A stretch of 64,000 bases of DNA from Heyndrickxia shackletonii (GCF_001420715.1 NZ_LJJC01000004.1:1034519-1098518), one strand, 5' to 3'; positions 53,742 to 63,756 are shown, numbered from the stretch's first letter. Translations and numbers: made by a program. The notes: generated from the letters alone by a model not told the origin.

Positions 53742-56111
53742 TTAAAAGTTATACACTGGAACTTCAAATAATAATGTGTAAATGGTTAATTGATTATACA
53801 GATTTGCTAGTGTAGTAGTTTGTTTTACAGCCCAGCCTACATCTGTTGCATATTGATGATTTGCGTACCCTTTAAGTACCATTCCTGCTGGGTTCCAACG
53901 CATTTTGTATAATGTATCTTGTCCATTATGAATATAATTATCGGAGACAAATTGCGCCCCTTCAATAATGGCTTTATCCACAGTGGTCCAACCGTGGTCA
54001 TATGCATATTGCGCCCCGTTTTGGGTAGCATTGCCATCGGTGGCACCGATACCATACATGTTGTAAACTGTTACTCCGTTAATTTTTACACCTGTTGCCA
54101 ATTGACTTGTACCATTTCCAGTCTCTAATAAGGAGTGACTGATTAAATATAATTCGTTAATATTGTATGTCTTGGCTGCTGTGATAAAAGCTTGGCCATG
54201 ACCATCTAGTATACCTTTTCCCTTTAAGATATTATTATTTAATTCAGATGCAGAGGTACCTGCATAACTAGACAATAGAAGGAATTGATAATATTCACTG
54301 GAATTTTGCGCAAAATTGTTCGGATTTAAATAATAGGATACTTGATCGATAGTTGCGTTAACTTTTCCAGCACCGTCAGCTTTAGGACTTGCATTCATTT
54401 GCATTGTAACAGCGTCATTAAAGGAAAGATTATAATTTGTTTCCTTTTGAATGCTTACATCGCCATTTTTGATATATCCAGTAGTCGCGACGCCATTCAC
54501 ATACACCGTACATTCAAACCAGTTTGATGTAAAGGTTCTATAGCTTAAAATAGTATATTTACTATAGCTTTTTAATACTTTAGAACTTGTTGAAGCTTTT
54601 GAATATATTTTTGTAACGTCTTTTTGTGCTATGCCTCGCATATTTTGCTGCGGTGATACCACATTATCTACGTTACTTGCTTTGATATATCCCGTCACTT
54701 TGTTTCCTTTAATAATAACAGTGCATTCATACCAATCGGAAGTAAATGTTAGATATTGTAAAACAGTACCTTGATCATAGGTTTTCAAAACTTTCGCACT
54801 TGTAGATGCACTCGAGTAAATGTTTGTTGGACTTGATAGGCCAACCCCTTTAAGCGATTGCTGTGAGTCCACAATATTTTCCACATCATTTTTGCTGATA
54901 TATCCTGTGACCGCTTTTCCGTTAACATAAACGGTACACTCATACCAATCAGCAGTGAAAGTTTTATATTTTAATATAGTTCCTTGTGCATAGGTTTTGA
55001 CCGTCTTAGAATTAACAGATGCTTTTGAATAAATATTTGTAGGAGCCTTCAGGCCAATACCCCGAAATGATTTTTGTTCATCGGTTACGTTTTCGACATC
55101 CTCAGCTTTTATGTATCCATGTGTAGCAACACCGTTTATAACAACCGTACACTCATACCAATCAATTGTATTTTGATTGTATTGCAGTGTTTTCCCTTGT
55201 GCATAGCTTTTCAACACAGTAGAATCAAGGGATGGTGCCGAATAGACATTTGTAGGGCTTTGAAGTGCAGTACCAATCAGGACATATTCAGAATCATCCG
55301 TTGTTTCTACATCACTGGCATAGATATAACCTGTTGTAGGTTCACCATTAAGAATGACGGTACATTGATACCATTGCGGAATAGGAGCTTCATATTTTAA
55401 TAGTGTTCCTTGTGCATAGCTCTTTAATACATTAGAATTCGTGTCTTGAACTTGGTAAACATTCGTTGGATTTTTTAATCCAATACCTTGTAATGATTGG
55501 TACCTAACATCTAAGTCAGATTTTGCGGCAAGAGGTTTTAAGGTTTTTGTTTGATCAGTACTTTTTGTTGTTTCTTTGGAATTAGTCTCGGATGTTAAAG
55601 TATTTGAAGAAACCTTATTCTCTTTTTGTGCAACAGTATCAGTACTGGAAGAATCCTTATTCTCTTTTTGTACAGCTGTATCAGTATTAGAAGAATCTTT
55701 ACTTTCTCCTTGTACAGTTGTGTCTGTTGATTTTTCATCTTTTGTTTTCGTTGTTGATTGTGATGGATCTGCCAGATTCGTATTTAAAATATATCCAGTC
55801 CATACTTCTTGAGTTTTAGGATCAACATAAGTGACATGAGTATATTCAGATCCTTTATCCAGGATTGTAACCGTAGATAGTGTAGGAATTTGTGTTATTA
55901 CTTCACTATTTGGGGCATTTTCCTTTAACAACTCAACGGTATCTTTCCCATCAGCCGCAATAACGTTTGTATTCATCTTATCGATTTGTTGTGCTGCCAA
56001 ATCTGATGCCGCTTTACTAGAAAGCGGAGAAACGGCAAATAACAACATTAGGGCTACCAAAAAACTACCGATTTTTCGTGCTTTTTTTCTGTTTTCCCCC
56101 AATTTTTTCAT
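53742..56111 (-). CDS. Secreted N-acetylglucosaminidase with SH3b repeats
   Basis: 789 residues. Signal peptide at 1-35 (basic start, hydrophobic core, SSKAAS), an N-terminal SH3b-like domain (about 48-115), a Ser/Thr/Lys-rich linker with repeated VQKENKDSS-type words (115-200), then five tandem SH3b domains of about 71 residues each (204-558; each with NVYS/NIYS, YAQGT and WYECTV), and a C-terminal glucosaminidase domain with the catalytic Glu663 in SHSLLETGNG. The SH3b domains bind cell wall; the enzyme cuts glycan strands and probably helps cells separate. It lies near slaP and secA2, like the S-layer-associated glucosaminidase BslO of B. anthracis, though without SLH domains. Confidence 0.94.
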   Translation of the reverse strand: MKKLGENRKKARKIGSFLVALMLLFAVSPLSSKAASDLAAQQIDKMNTNVIAADGKDTVELLKENAPNSEVITQIPTLSTVTILDKGSEYTHVTYVDPKTQEVWTGYILNTNLADPSQSTTKTKDEKSTDTTVQGESKDSSNTDTAVQKENKDSSSTDTVAQKENKVSSNTLTSETNSKETTKSTDQTKTLKPLAAKSDLDVRYQSLQGIGLKNPTNVYQVQDTNSNVLKSYAQGTLLKYEAPIPQWYQCTVILNGEPTTGYIYASDVETTDDSEYVLIGTALQSPTNVYSAPSLDSTVLKSYAQGKTLQYNQNTIDWYECTVVINGVATHGYIKAEDVENVTDEQKSFRGIGLKAPTNIYSKASVNSKTVKTYAQGTILKYKTFTADWYECTVYVNGKAVTGYISKNDVENIVDSQQSLKGVGLSSPTNIYSSASTSAKVLKTYDQGTVLQYLTFTSDWYECTVIIKGNKVTGYIKASNVDNVVSPQQNMRGIAQKDVTKIYSKASTSSKVLKSYSKYTILSYRTFTSNWFECTVYVNGVATTGYIKNGDVSIQKETNYNLSFNDAVTMQMNASPKADGAGKVNATIDQVSYYLNPNNFAQNSSEYYQFLLLSSYAGTSASELNNNILKGKGILDGHGQAFITAAKTYNINELYLISHSLLETGNGTSQLATGVKINGVTVYNMYGIGATDGNATQNGAQYAYDHGWTTVDKAIIEGAQFVSDNYIHNGQDTLYKMRWNPAGMVLKGYANHQYATDVGWAVKQTTTLANLYNQLTIYTLLFEVPVYNF

Positions 56112-56561
56112 TCACTCCTTATTTTTTCTATGTAAACGTTCAAAAATATTTTACCATATCCCTATTTTTTATATAAATACTAATATTCTAGTTTTATAGG
56201 AATAGTTAAATATACCCATAGAAAATTGTTGAATTGTGTCGAAAAAATGTCATTTTGTAAATAATTTATGAGCATAACAAACACAGTTCGTCGAGTTTCG
56301 AGTAGGTTTTTTTCTTATGGAGACTTTTTGAATGGAAAAGAAAGTATGAAAAATTATTTCATCGATGAGGTCTCTGTCTAGTGCATTTTAAAATTGTAAA
56401 ACAGTGAGGGAAGGAATGTATCTGCCTGCATTGTGCACACTACTAGGAAAAAAGCATTATTGTGCAAATTTTTGAAGTATATTGGAATGATAACGAATTC
56501 GATTGCAAAACCTATAAACCAGGCCAATACAAGAAAGTGACTTGAAGGGATTGATAAACCT
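56112..56561. other. Divergent intergenic region, no gene seen
   Basis: 450 AT-rich bases between the divergently read glucosaminidase and metallophosphatase genes; it must contain both promoters, but I see no clear -35/-10 pair. A hydrophobic 71-codon minus-strand frame (56378-56593) overlaps the metallophosphatase start and lacks a ribosome site. Confidence 0.5.
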
Positions 56562-57692
56562 ATGAATGTAAAATTCACCAGTAAAATTATCATCGCATTG
56601 GCTCTTATTTTATTTCAAACTTTTTCCCTTCGTCATTTTCACGTAAATGCAGCATCCATTCAACGACCGATTGTCCATCTTCGCATACTTGAGACAACAG
56701 ATGTTCACGGAAACATTTTAAACTATGATTATCAGAAGGGGACCTATGTAAATCATTTTGGGTTAGCCAGGACGGCAACCTTAATTAAGAAAGCGAGACA
56801 GGATTCGTTAAATACACTTCTATTTGATAATGGTGATTTACTTCAAGGAAATGAATTAATGGACTATGCAGCAATGAAAATGACATTGGATATGGATATC
56901 CATCCGATGATGAAAGTAATGAATACACTTGGCTACGATGCAGCGACATTAGGTAATCACGATTTCCATTATGGATTACCTTTTTTAAATAAAGCCATTC
57001 AAGGAGCAAATTTCCCATATGTAAATGCTAATATGTATTTACATACGGATTTTGACACCTTTCATCTATTCAATCCGTACGTAATATTAAATAAAGAAGT
57101 AGTAGATGTAAATGGAATGAGTCATCCATTAAAGGTAGGAGTGATTGGATTTATTACTCCATATGTAATGAAATGGGAGAAGCAGGCGCTAACGGATAAT
57201 ATATGTGTCGATGATATTGTTGCAAGCGCAGAAAAATATATTCCAATCCTTAAAAAACAAGGTGCCGATATTATCATCGCTCTTGCGCATACAGGTATTT
57301 CCTTACTTGCAGATCCATATCAAGAAGAACAAAATGCGATTCTTCCTTTAAGTCGTGTAAAAGGAATCGATGCAATTCTGTTTGGACATACACATGTAAC
57401 TTTTCCCGATCTCTCTAAATTTAAAGGGATACCGGGAATTGATAATGTGAAAGGAACAATTAATGGGGTGCCAGCAGTCCAAGCTGGAAGTTGGGGAAGT
57501 TATTTGGGGGTTATTGATCTTATTCTTGAAAGAAAAAATGAAAGGTGGAATATCCTTTCATCTCAATCAAAAGCGGTTCCTATATTTATCAAGAAAAATA
57601 ATCATAAAAAGGCAGCAGTTTATTCTGATCCAATAATAAAGGAATCCGTTCAAGACATTCATCAAAAAACCATTGAATATATGAAAAAGTAG
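56562..57692 (+). CDS. Secreted metallophosphatase, nucleotidase/cyclic-nucleotide phosphodiesterase type, lacking the C-terminal domain
   Basis: 376 residues. Signal peptide (about 1-28, ending VNAAS), then a calcineurin-like phosphoesterase domain with ETTDVHGN, DNGDLLQGNEL, LGNHDFHYG, ALAHTGIS and GHTHV, the full set of metal ligands. Homologues such as CpdB/YfkN continue with a 5'-nucleotidase C-terminal domain of about 250 residues; here the protein stops soon after HQKTIEYMKK, the start of that linker, and no remnant follows. It may still hydrolyse simple phosphodiesters at the cell surface, or be a degraded gene. Confidence 0.88.
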   Translation: MNVKFTSKIIIALALILFQTFSLRHFHVNAASIQRPIVHLRILETTDVHGNILNYDYQKGTYVNHFGLARTATLIKKARQDSLNTLLFDNGDLLQGNELMDYAAMKMTLDMDIHPMMKVMNTLGYDAATLGNHDFHYGLPFLNKAIQGANFPYVNANMYLHTDFDTFHLFNPYVILNKEVVDVNGMSHPLKVGVIGFITPYVMKWEKQALTDNICVDDIVASAEKYIPILKKQGADIIIALAHTGISLLADPYQEEQNAILPLSRVKGIDAILFGHTHVTFPDLSKFKGIPGIDNVKGTINGVPAVQAGSWGSYLGVIDLILERKNERWNILSSQSKAVPIFIKKNNHKKAAVYSDPIIKESVQDIHQKTIEYMKK

Positions 57693-57767
57693 GGGAGTAT
57701 CGAAATATTCGTGTTAGACACGTTATATTTAAAAACGGCAAAGGTTACGAAAAGAACCTATATAAAA

Positions 57768-57791
57768 AAGGACGGTAAAAATACCGCCCTT
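57768..57791. terminator. Hairpin shared by converging metallophosphatase and SlaP genes
   Basis: AAGGACGGTA and TACCGCCCTT pair with one mismatch around an AAAA loop and overlap the end of slaP. T-tracts are short, so termination may be partial. Confidence 0.55.
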
Positions 57792-58674
57792 AATTATTGG
57801 AAGGATAAGCTCTCCAATTAGAAAAATTAGGATTTTCTTTGGTTACAAGGCTAGAAGGAAAGATAAATGTCCAAGGTTTCGTTGTATTTGCCTTTACTTC
57901 AAACCCATTCATTTGAAAACCGCCTTTTGCAACGACATCCCCCTCGGCATCTTCAACAGTAAGGGGTAAGGATTCAATGCTAATATTATTATCTGATCCA
58001 TTGCGAATTAGTATGGTAATGTGCAAATCCCCATTTTCAGCTTGTTTTGCCTGGTAACCCATAAAATTAACCTCGCCTGTATTTGGGGGCTGAAGGGAGC
58101 CTATCAGTTGCTGAAGCTTTTCCTTATCCTCAGTGGAAAGACTTTGTTCCCAGCTGCTATCAAGGTCTAACGAATGGTCTTTTTGTAATTCAAACGCAAG
58201 CTTCCAGCCCTCTTTCGGGATGGATTCAGAATAAATTTCATCCGAAGAAAAGATAAAATACCATGGACGGCTGCTTCGCGGTGGAATTTCACCTAAGTCT
58301 GTAAAGTCAAATACCTTTCTTGCTAACCGTTCACCATTTTCTCCAATCAGAACGAGGGTAGCTGTTTCCAATCGAATAGGTTTGTTCAAACTGCTTCGAA
58401 TAAATGCAGTTACAATAATATCACCATCAGAATCTTGTTCTAGCTCAATACCGGATAATGAAATCTGATTGGGCTTTAATGGCGGGCATTCATTATTTAA
58501 AAATCGAAACACATATTCTTTTTCAGGTGCATCGAGCCAGTCGGGGAGAATGGAAAGTTCCGTTTTAATATCCTCATCCCCAGTTACATCTTGCTGAACA
58601 TTTTCATTTAATAAATCATTGGACATGACAACACTGTCTTTGCCCTTTTTTCTATTTTTATCTTTAAATAACAT
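57790..58674 (-). CDS. slaP: Accessory Sec system S-layer assembly protein SlaP
   Basis: 294 residues without signal peptide. After a basic start come two repeats of the SLAP domain: about 60-165 (ISLSGIELEQDSDGDIIVTAFI ... FTDLGEIPPRSSRPWYFIF) and about 205-290 (VNFMGYQAKQAENGDLHITILI ... FEVKANTTKPWTFIF). This arrangement is that of SlaP, which in B. anthracis works with SecA2 to secrete S-layer proteins. It follows secA2 by 31 bases with AGGAGG upstream. No S-layer protein or csaB gene lies in the window. Confidence 0.9.
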   Translation of the reverse strand: MLFKDKNRKKGKDSVVMSNDLLNENVQQDVTGDEDIKTELSILPDWLDAPEKEYVFRFLNNECPPLKPNQISLSGIELEQDSDGDIIVTAFIRSSLNKPIRLETATLVLIGENGERLARKVFDFTDLGEIPPRSSRPWYFIFSSDEIYSESIPKEGWKLAFELQKDHSLDLDSSWEQSLSTEDKEKLQQLIGSLQPPNTGEVNFMGYQAKQAENGDLHITILIRNGSDNNISIESLPLTVEDAEGDVVAKGGFQMNGFEVKANTTKPWTFIFPSSLVTKENPNFSNWRAYPSNN

Positions 58675-58705
58675 TGGAAGGTTCCTCCTATGGTCAATCC
58701 ATTAT

Positions 58706-61102
58706 TTATTCCTCTATTTCAAATCCTTCTATTTCTACTATTTCATCCTCGATCATATCATTAGCCGAATCATTTCCATTTAAAACGGAGTGTATCGTCT
58801 GAACCACTAACTGGCAAATTTCTTCTTGCATTTGATAAAAAGTATAAGAGAATACTTGCAATCCTTCTTTTTGATAGGTTCTAATCGGATCTTCCTGACT
58901 GTAACCTCTTAAGCCAATTCCTTCTTTTAAACGTGTCATTGCTTCTAAATGATTTACCCAATTTTGGTCAATAACTGATAAAATGATTGATTTTAAGTTT
59001 AAAAGAATTTCAGGTTGACTTGTGTGTAATTCCTCAATAGTATCGAATGTTTCATTTATCTTAGTGGAAATAAGGTCCTTCATATTTATATCTTCTATAT
59101 CTTCAGGTGTGGCTATTTCTGAAATAGAAACAGATTTTAGCTTATTCAATAATGTTGAATAGTTATTTTGGTTCGTTCCTAATTCAAAATAATGCTCTCC
59201 TAAACTTTGAAACGATTTTTTCACAAAATCTAAAGGTTCTTCCGAGATAAGTATATTTGTACGTAATTGATAAAAAATATTACGTTGATCATTGACAACA
59301 TCATCTAATTTTAATGTATATTCTCTTGCAGAAAAATTACTTCCTTCACAAACTCTTTGAATTCTGTCAACAAATTCGAGAATATTTTTATTTAAAACAA
59401 CACCATTTTCATCTGTTTTCAGGGATTTTTTAAGCTTTTCAAACTGCTCTCCCCCAAAACGTTTAATTATTTCATCCTCCAAAGAAATGAAGAATTGGCT
59501 TGATCCGGGGTCCCCTTGCCTTCCAGCACGACCTTTTAACTGATTATCAATTCGGCGGCTTTCATGGCGTTCCGTTCCTATCACATGGAGACCGCCTAAT
59601 TCCGGAACTCCCTCGCCCAGCAAAATGTCGGTTCCTCTACCAGCCATATTCGTAGCAATGGTTATTTGCCCCTTTTGTCCAGCCATCGAAATAAGTTCAA
59701 CCTCTTTTTCAACGCTTTTGGCATTTAAAAGCTGAAAAGAAAGGTTTTCCTTATTCAAGTATTCAGAAAGAAGTTCAGATTGCTCAATGGAAGTTGTTCC
59801 AATAAGAATAGGCTGGCCAGTCTGATGGCGGAGCTTTACTTCTTTTGTAAGAGCCTTATACTTATGGTCAATAGAATCAAATACCACATCATCCATATCC
59901 ATACGAATTTTTGGACGATTGGTTGGCACTTGAATGACATCCATTCCGTATATTTGTTGGAATTCCTTTTCTTCAGACTTGGCAGTACCAGTCATACCTG
60001 AAAGGATTGGATACATACGGAAGTAGTTTTGAATCGTAATGGTTGCCTGCATCTTGTTTTCATCGGTCAACTTAAGGCCTTCTTTTGCTTCAATAGCTTG
60101 ATGGAGACCATCACTAAGGCTTCTTCCGTCTAAAACCCTGCCTGTAAACATATCAATGAGTTCAATTTTTCCATCACGAATTATATAATCTACATCTTTC
60201 CGGAATACCACTTCCGCCCGAAGCATTTGAATCATGTAATGGTATAATGTTTGGTGTTCTATATCATATAAATTATCAATAGAGAAGGTCTTTTCAATCT
60301 TCGTAATTCCTTCTTCTGTAAAATTTACTGATTTCGTTTCAAGATCAAAAGTATAATCCACTTCATTTTTAAAGTGCTTAATGACTTTTGAACAGATAAA
60401 AAATAATTCGGAATTCAATGATGCTTTTCCGGCAATAATAAGAGGCGTTTTTGCTTCATCAATTAGAACGCTGTCGACCTCATCAATAATGGCATAGTGG
60501 TAAGGTCTTTGAACACGCTCGCTAGCATCTAGCACCATGTTATCGCGTAGATAGTCAAATCCAAACTCTGTTCCAATTCCGTATGTAATATCGGCCGCGT
60601 AGGCTTTTTGCTTCTCTGCGGGGGACATTTCACTAAGATTAATTCCAACAGTTAGACCAAGAAACTCATGAATTTGGCCAATTTTTTCCTTATCTCGTTT
60701 TGCTAAATATTCATTCACGGTAATGACATGAACACCTTTTCCTTCAAGTGCGCGTAAATAACTTGGAAGGGATGCTACTAATGTTTTTCCTTCCCCAGTA
60801 GGCATTTCAGGAATATTCCCATCTAAAAGGGTCAGTCCGCCAATTAGTTGGACATCAAAATGCCGCATTCCCAATATTCTTTTTGCAGCTTCCCGAACAG
60901 CTGCGAAAGCCTCTGCTTTTATATCATCGATTGTACCGTTATTGTTCAAAAAAGATTTAAATTCCTTTGTTTTTTCCCTTAGTTGTTCATCTGTTAAGGA
61001 TTCAAATTCAGGTTCTAATTGATTGATTTTCTCCACTATTTTGGTATATTTTTTTAACATTTTGTCTTGTTGACTCATTGTAGATTTGAGATATGTAATC
61101 AT
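58706..61102 (-). CDS. secA2: Accessory Sec translocase ATPase SecA2
   Basis: 798 residues. Motor motifs MPTGEGKTL (Walker A), DEVDSVLIDEA (Walker B), and the helicase-like TNMAGRGTDI and GRAGRQGDPG segments. It is shorter than housekeeping SecA and lacks the C-terminal zinc-binding tail, ending in VEIEGFEIEE, as usual for SecA2. Together with SlaP downstream it would export S-layer or other surface proteins. AAGGAGAG lies six bases before ATG. Confidence 0.94.
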   Translation of the reverse strand: MITYLKSTMSQQDKMLKKYTKIVEKINQLEPEFESLTDEQLREKTKEFKSFLNNNGTIDDIKAEAFAAVREAAKRILGMRHFDVQLIGGLTLLDGNIPEMPTGEGKTLVASLPSYLRALEGKGVHVITVNEYLAKRDKEKIGQIHEFLGLTVGINLSEMSPAEKQKAYAADITYGIGTEFGFDYLRDNMVLDASERVQRPYHYAIIDEVDSVLIDEAKTPLIIAGKASLNSELFFICSKVIKHFKNEVDYTFDLETKSVNFTEEGITKIEKTFSIDNLYDIEHQTLYHYMIQMLRAEVVFRKDVDYIIRDGKIELIDMFTGRVLDGRSLSDGLHQAIEAKEGLKLTDENKMQATITIQNYFRMYPILSGMTGTAKSEEKEFQQIYGMDVIQVPTNRPKIRMDMDDVVFDSIDHKYKALTKEVKLRHQTGQPILIGTTSIEQSELLSEYLNKENLSFQLLNAKSVEKEVELISMAGQKGQITIATNMAGRGTDILLGEGVPELGGLHVIGTERHESRRIDNQLKGRAGRQGDPGSSQFFISLEDEIIKRFGGEQFEKLKKSLKTDENGVVLNKNILEFVDRIQRVCEGSNFSAREYTLKLDDVVNDQRNIFYQLRTNILISEEPLDFVKKSFQSLGEHYFELGTNQNNYSTLLNKLKSVSISEIATPEDIEDINMKDLISTKINETFDTIEELHTSQPEILLNLKSIILSVIDQNWVNHLEAMTRLKEGIGLRGYSQEDPIRTYQKEGLQVFSYTFYQMQEEICQLVVQTIHSVLNGNDSANDMIEDEIVEIEGFEIEE

Positions 61103-61531
61103 TCGTGTCTCTCCTTAAAAAACTGGTAGTAATAGTATAACATAACAAATGGATAAAGAGCTTAGTAGAATATTTCTGGAGATTGGTATTTTATGTAAAA
61201 TTATTAAATTCGGCCACCGAACCCCAATTTAGGAAAAAATGACCTCTGGATTTTTACTAATGTAACTAACTATTTATGAATGAAACAACTTTGTAAGAAA
61301 AAGTCGCTAGTATAATGGTTTTACTTTTGGTATGTTATTAGGTAGAAAATAGTCGAAAGCACAGCAAAAGATAAAATTTGGCTTTTTGTAATTTTTAAGA
61401 GTATTTTAAGATTGACACATTAAAGTAATGTCTAAGTATTTATTTACTTAAGGAATGTTTAGACGAAGTGTTCCAATTCTAGTATACTCAAAATCATGAA
61501 TGGCACTCATCTCAGGGGTGAACGATAAAGA
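61103..61531. other. Divergent intergenic region between secA2 and tagA
   Basis: 429 AT-rich bases holding the promoters of both genes. TTGACA at 61412-61417 has no good -10; a likelier tagA promoter is listed separately. No gene seen. Confidence 0.5.
61460..61488 (+). promoter_or_regulatory. Probable tagA promoter
   Basis: TAGACG (61460-61465), 17 bases, TATACT (61483-61488), about 44 bases before the tagA start codon. Confidence 0.55.
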
Positions 61532-62263
61532 ATGAAACAAAGATTTTTCAATGTATTAGGTATTCCAATTATACACTCCAACCATCATTCGTTTATTGAT
61601 TTGCTGGAGGGACAAATTAAAGAGAATAAAAAAACTTTTGTGGTAACCGCTAACCCAGAAATTGTAATGCGAGCTTTAAATGATAAAGGGTATGAAGGTT
61701 ATCTTAAGAAGGCAGATTATATTACCGCCGATGGTATAGGCATTGTCATTGCCTCTAAAATATTAAACCAACCATTACCAGGAAGGGTATCCGGAACCGA
61801 CATGATGCTGGATTTGTTAGAAATTGCAAATCAAAAACGGCATCGCGTTTATTTTTTAGGTGCAGCAGAGTTTGTCTTACAATTATTATTGAAGAATGTA
61901 CATGAACGATATCCACAAGTAGAAATAGTTGGCTCACATAATGGTTTCTTTGATTGGAATGATAATAATATAGAAGAAGAAATTAAATCGACTGAGCCTG
62001 ACCTTATCTTTGTTGCATTAGGAGTACCAAAACAAGAGCAATGGATTGCTGAACATCTCGACTCTTTTCAAAAAGGGGTATTTATGGGAGTTGGAGGCAG
62101 CTTTGACGTGATTGCCGGTGTGGTCAAACGTGCTCCAAAAACTTGGCAAAAATTAAATCTGGAGTGGCTTTATCGTTTAATAAAGCAACCATCAAGATGG
62201 CGAAGAATGCTTGTCATCCCACATTTTTTAGTCAAAGTCATATTTCAAAAGCAACGTGGATAG
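61532..62263 (+). CDS. tagA: WecG/TagA family N-acetylmannosaminyltransferase
   Basis: 243 residues, GT26 family. Motifs TANPEIVMRAL, YITADGIGIV, RVSGTDMML, FVALGVPKQE, MGVGGSFD and a basic C-terminal tail for membrane contact. TagA adds ManNAc to GlcNAc-PP-undecaprenol, the second step of wall teichoic acid linkage-unit synthesis; the first is done by TagO, encoded next. AGGGGTGA precedes ATG. Confidence 0.93.
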   Translation: MKQRFFNVLGIPIIHSNHHSFIDLLEGQIKENKKTFVVTANPEIVMRALNDKGYEGYLKKADYITADGIGIVIASKILNQPLPGRVSGTDMMLDLLEIANQKRHRVYFLGAAEFVLQLLLKNVHERYPQVEIVGSHNGFFDWNDNNIEEEIKSTEPDLIFVALGVPKQEQWIAEHLDSFQKGVFMGVGGSFDVIAGVVKRAPKTWQKLNLEWLYRLIKQPSRWRRMLVIPHFLVKVIFQKQRG

Positions 62264-62469
62264 TAATGAAATAAATGCAAATGCATATGGTAAAAGAAAG
62301 TATTTCTCGAAACAAAAAATATTCTATAATTAATCAAAGTCATGTGATATAATTCATTTGATTACAAATTTCGACTATAAGAAACACAACATTTATTATA
62401 TACGGGTTATACGACAATTATCCATTTATTATTATAATAAGGGGTCTTGTGAGTATAAGGAGGATGTAA

Positions 62470-63528
62470 ATGTTATTATATATAACGATGTTTATATGTT
62501 TTATTAGTTCTTTAATAATAACTCCTTTCGTAAAAAGACTTGCCCTTAAATACGGTGTTACAGATCTTCCTAATAAACGAAAAGTTCATCAGAAAGCAAT
62601 GCCGCTTATGGGTGGGTTAGCCATATTTATTAGTTTTATTATTGGTTTTTTAATTTTGAGACCAACTGACAGCAAAGTATCTGTTTTATCCATTATTTTA
62701 GGAAGTTTAATCATTATCATAACTGGTATTTTGGACGATAAATACGAATTAAGTCCTAAATTGAAATTAGCTGGACAAGTGGTAGCAGCAATTGTTGTTG
62801 TTTTAGGTGGGATAGAAATTGATTTCATCAATTTACCATTTGGAGGACAATTAGAATTTGGCATCTTTACCATTCCGTTAACTATTATTTGGATTGTGGG
62901 AGTTACTAATGCGATTAATTTAATTGATGGTTTAGATGGTCTTGCTGCTGGAGTTTCCAGCATCGCTTTAATTACAATATCAGGAATGGCCGTCTTAATG
63001 GGAAACTTTTTTGCTGCAACATTAGGAGCAATACTGTTGGCAAGTACACTAGGATTTTTACTTTTTAATTTTCATCCGGCGAAGATTTTCATGGGAGATA
63101 CAGGAGCCCTTTATCTTGGATATATGATATCTGTATTATCACTGCTTGGATTTAAAAATATTACTTTTATTTCCTTGGTCATACCAGTTATTATTCTTGG
63201 GGTACCTTTGTCTGATACTTTCTTTGCACTGGTTCGTCGATTTGCAAATAAGCAATATATATTTGGCGCGGATAAATCCCATTTGCATCACTGCTTATTG
63301 CGTCTTGGATTTTCCCATCGCCAAACAGTGTTAATCATTTATGCTATAGCCGCTATGTTTGGCTTAGCCGCAATTATTTTCTCTATGTCAACGATGTGGG
63401 GATCCATCATATTAGTGGCTGTTTTATTAATTGCTATTGAAATTTTTGTGGAAAGCATTGAACTAGTTGGTAAAAATTACAAACCATTACTGAATATAAT
63501 GAAATCAACAAAGAAAACGGATCCTTAA
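62470..63528 (+). CDS. tagO: Undecaprenyl-phosphate GlcNAc-1-phosphate transferase TagO
   Basis: 352 residues with about ten membrane helices. Motifs of the WecA/MraY family are present: VTDLPNKRKVHQKAMPLMGG, GILDDKYELSPKLK, NAINLIDGLDGLAAG, FMGDTGALYLG and the HLHH loop (DKSHLHHCLLRLG). It transfers GlcNAc-phosphate from UDP-GlcNAc to undecaprenyl phosphate, starting teichoic acid synthesis. AAGGAGG lies six to seven bases before ATG. Ends inside a terminator hairpin. Confidence 0.95.
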   Translation: MLLYITMFICFISSLIITPFVKRLALKYGVTDLPNKRKVHQKAMPLMGGLAIFISFIIGFLILRPTDSKVSVLSIILGSLIIIITGILDDKYELSPKLKLAGQVVAAIVVVLGGIEIDFINLPFGGQLEFGIFTIPLTIIWIVGVTNAINLIDGLDGLAAGVSSIALITISGMAVLMGNFFAATLGAILLASTLGFLLFNFHPAKIFMGDTGALYLGYMISVLSLLGFKNITFISLVIPVIILGVPLSDTFFALVRRFANKQYIFGADKSHLHHCLLRLGFSHRQTVLIIYAIAAMFGLAAIIFSMSTMWGSIILVAVLLIAIEIFVESIELVGKNYKPLLNIMKSTKKTDP

Positions 63529-63541
63529 TAGATCCGTTTTA
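63514..63541 (+). terminator. Rho-independent terminator of tagO
   Basis: AAAACGGATC (63514-63523) and GATCCGTTTT (63531-63540) form a 10-bp stem overlapping the end of tagO, with T residues after it. Confidence 0.9.
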
Positions 63542-63601
63542 CTTTAGTCTAGGAAATTATATAATTTAACCCTGTGGATAACTTTTTTGAAAAGTTGCCT
63601 A

Positions 63602-63750
63602 CGTCTAGCTTCAGCGCCTATCGGCTAGCGGATTTCTCCGTCTCCTCCCTACGATAAGTCAACATCAGCTCGTGAACTACCTCGCTGTGTTTCCTTTATC
63701 TCAGTCGAAGACTACGAAATCCGTACGCTAGAGCTGCGGCGCTTGCGCAT
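63602..63750. repeat. Dispersed element B, copy 3
   Basis: From GTCTAGCTTCAGCGCCTATC to GGCGCTTGCGCATTTG. The central part is nearly identical to 33043-33194. It sits against the 3' end of yvyE, as copy 1 sits against the 3' end of the gene at 33197. Confidence 0.85.
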
Positions 63751-63756
63751 TTGTTT

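Noticed and set aside
56378-56593. 71-codon hydrophobic minus-strand frame
   Set aside because: It overlaps the signal-peptide region of the metallophosphatase gene on the other strand and has no ribosome site; hydrophobicity mirrors that region.
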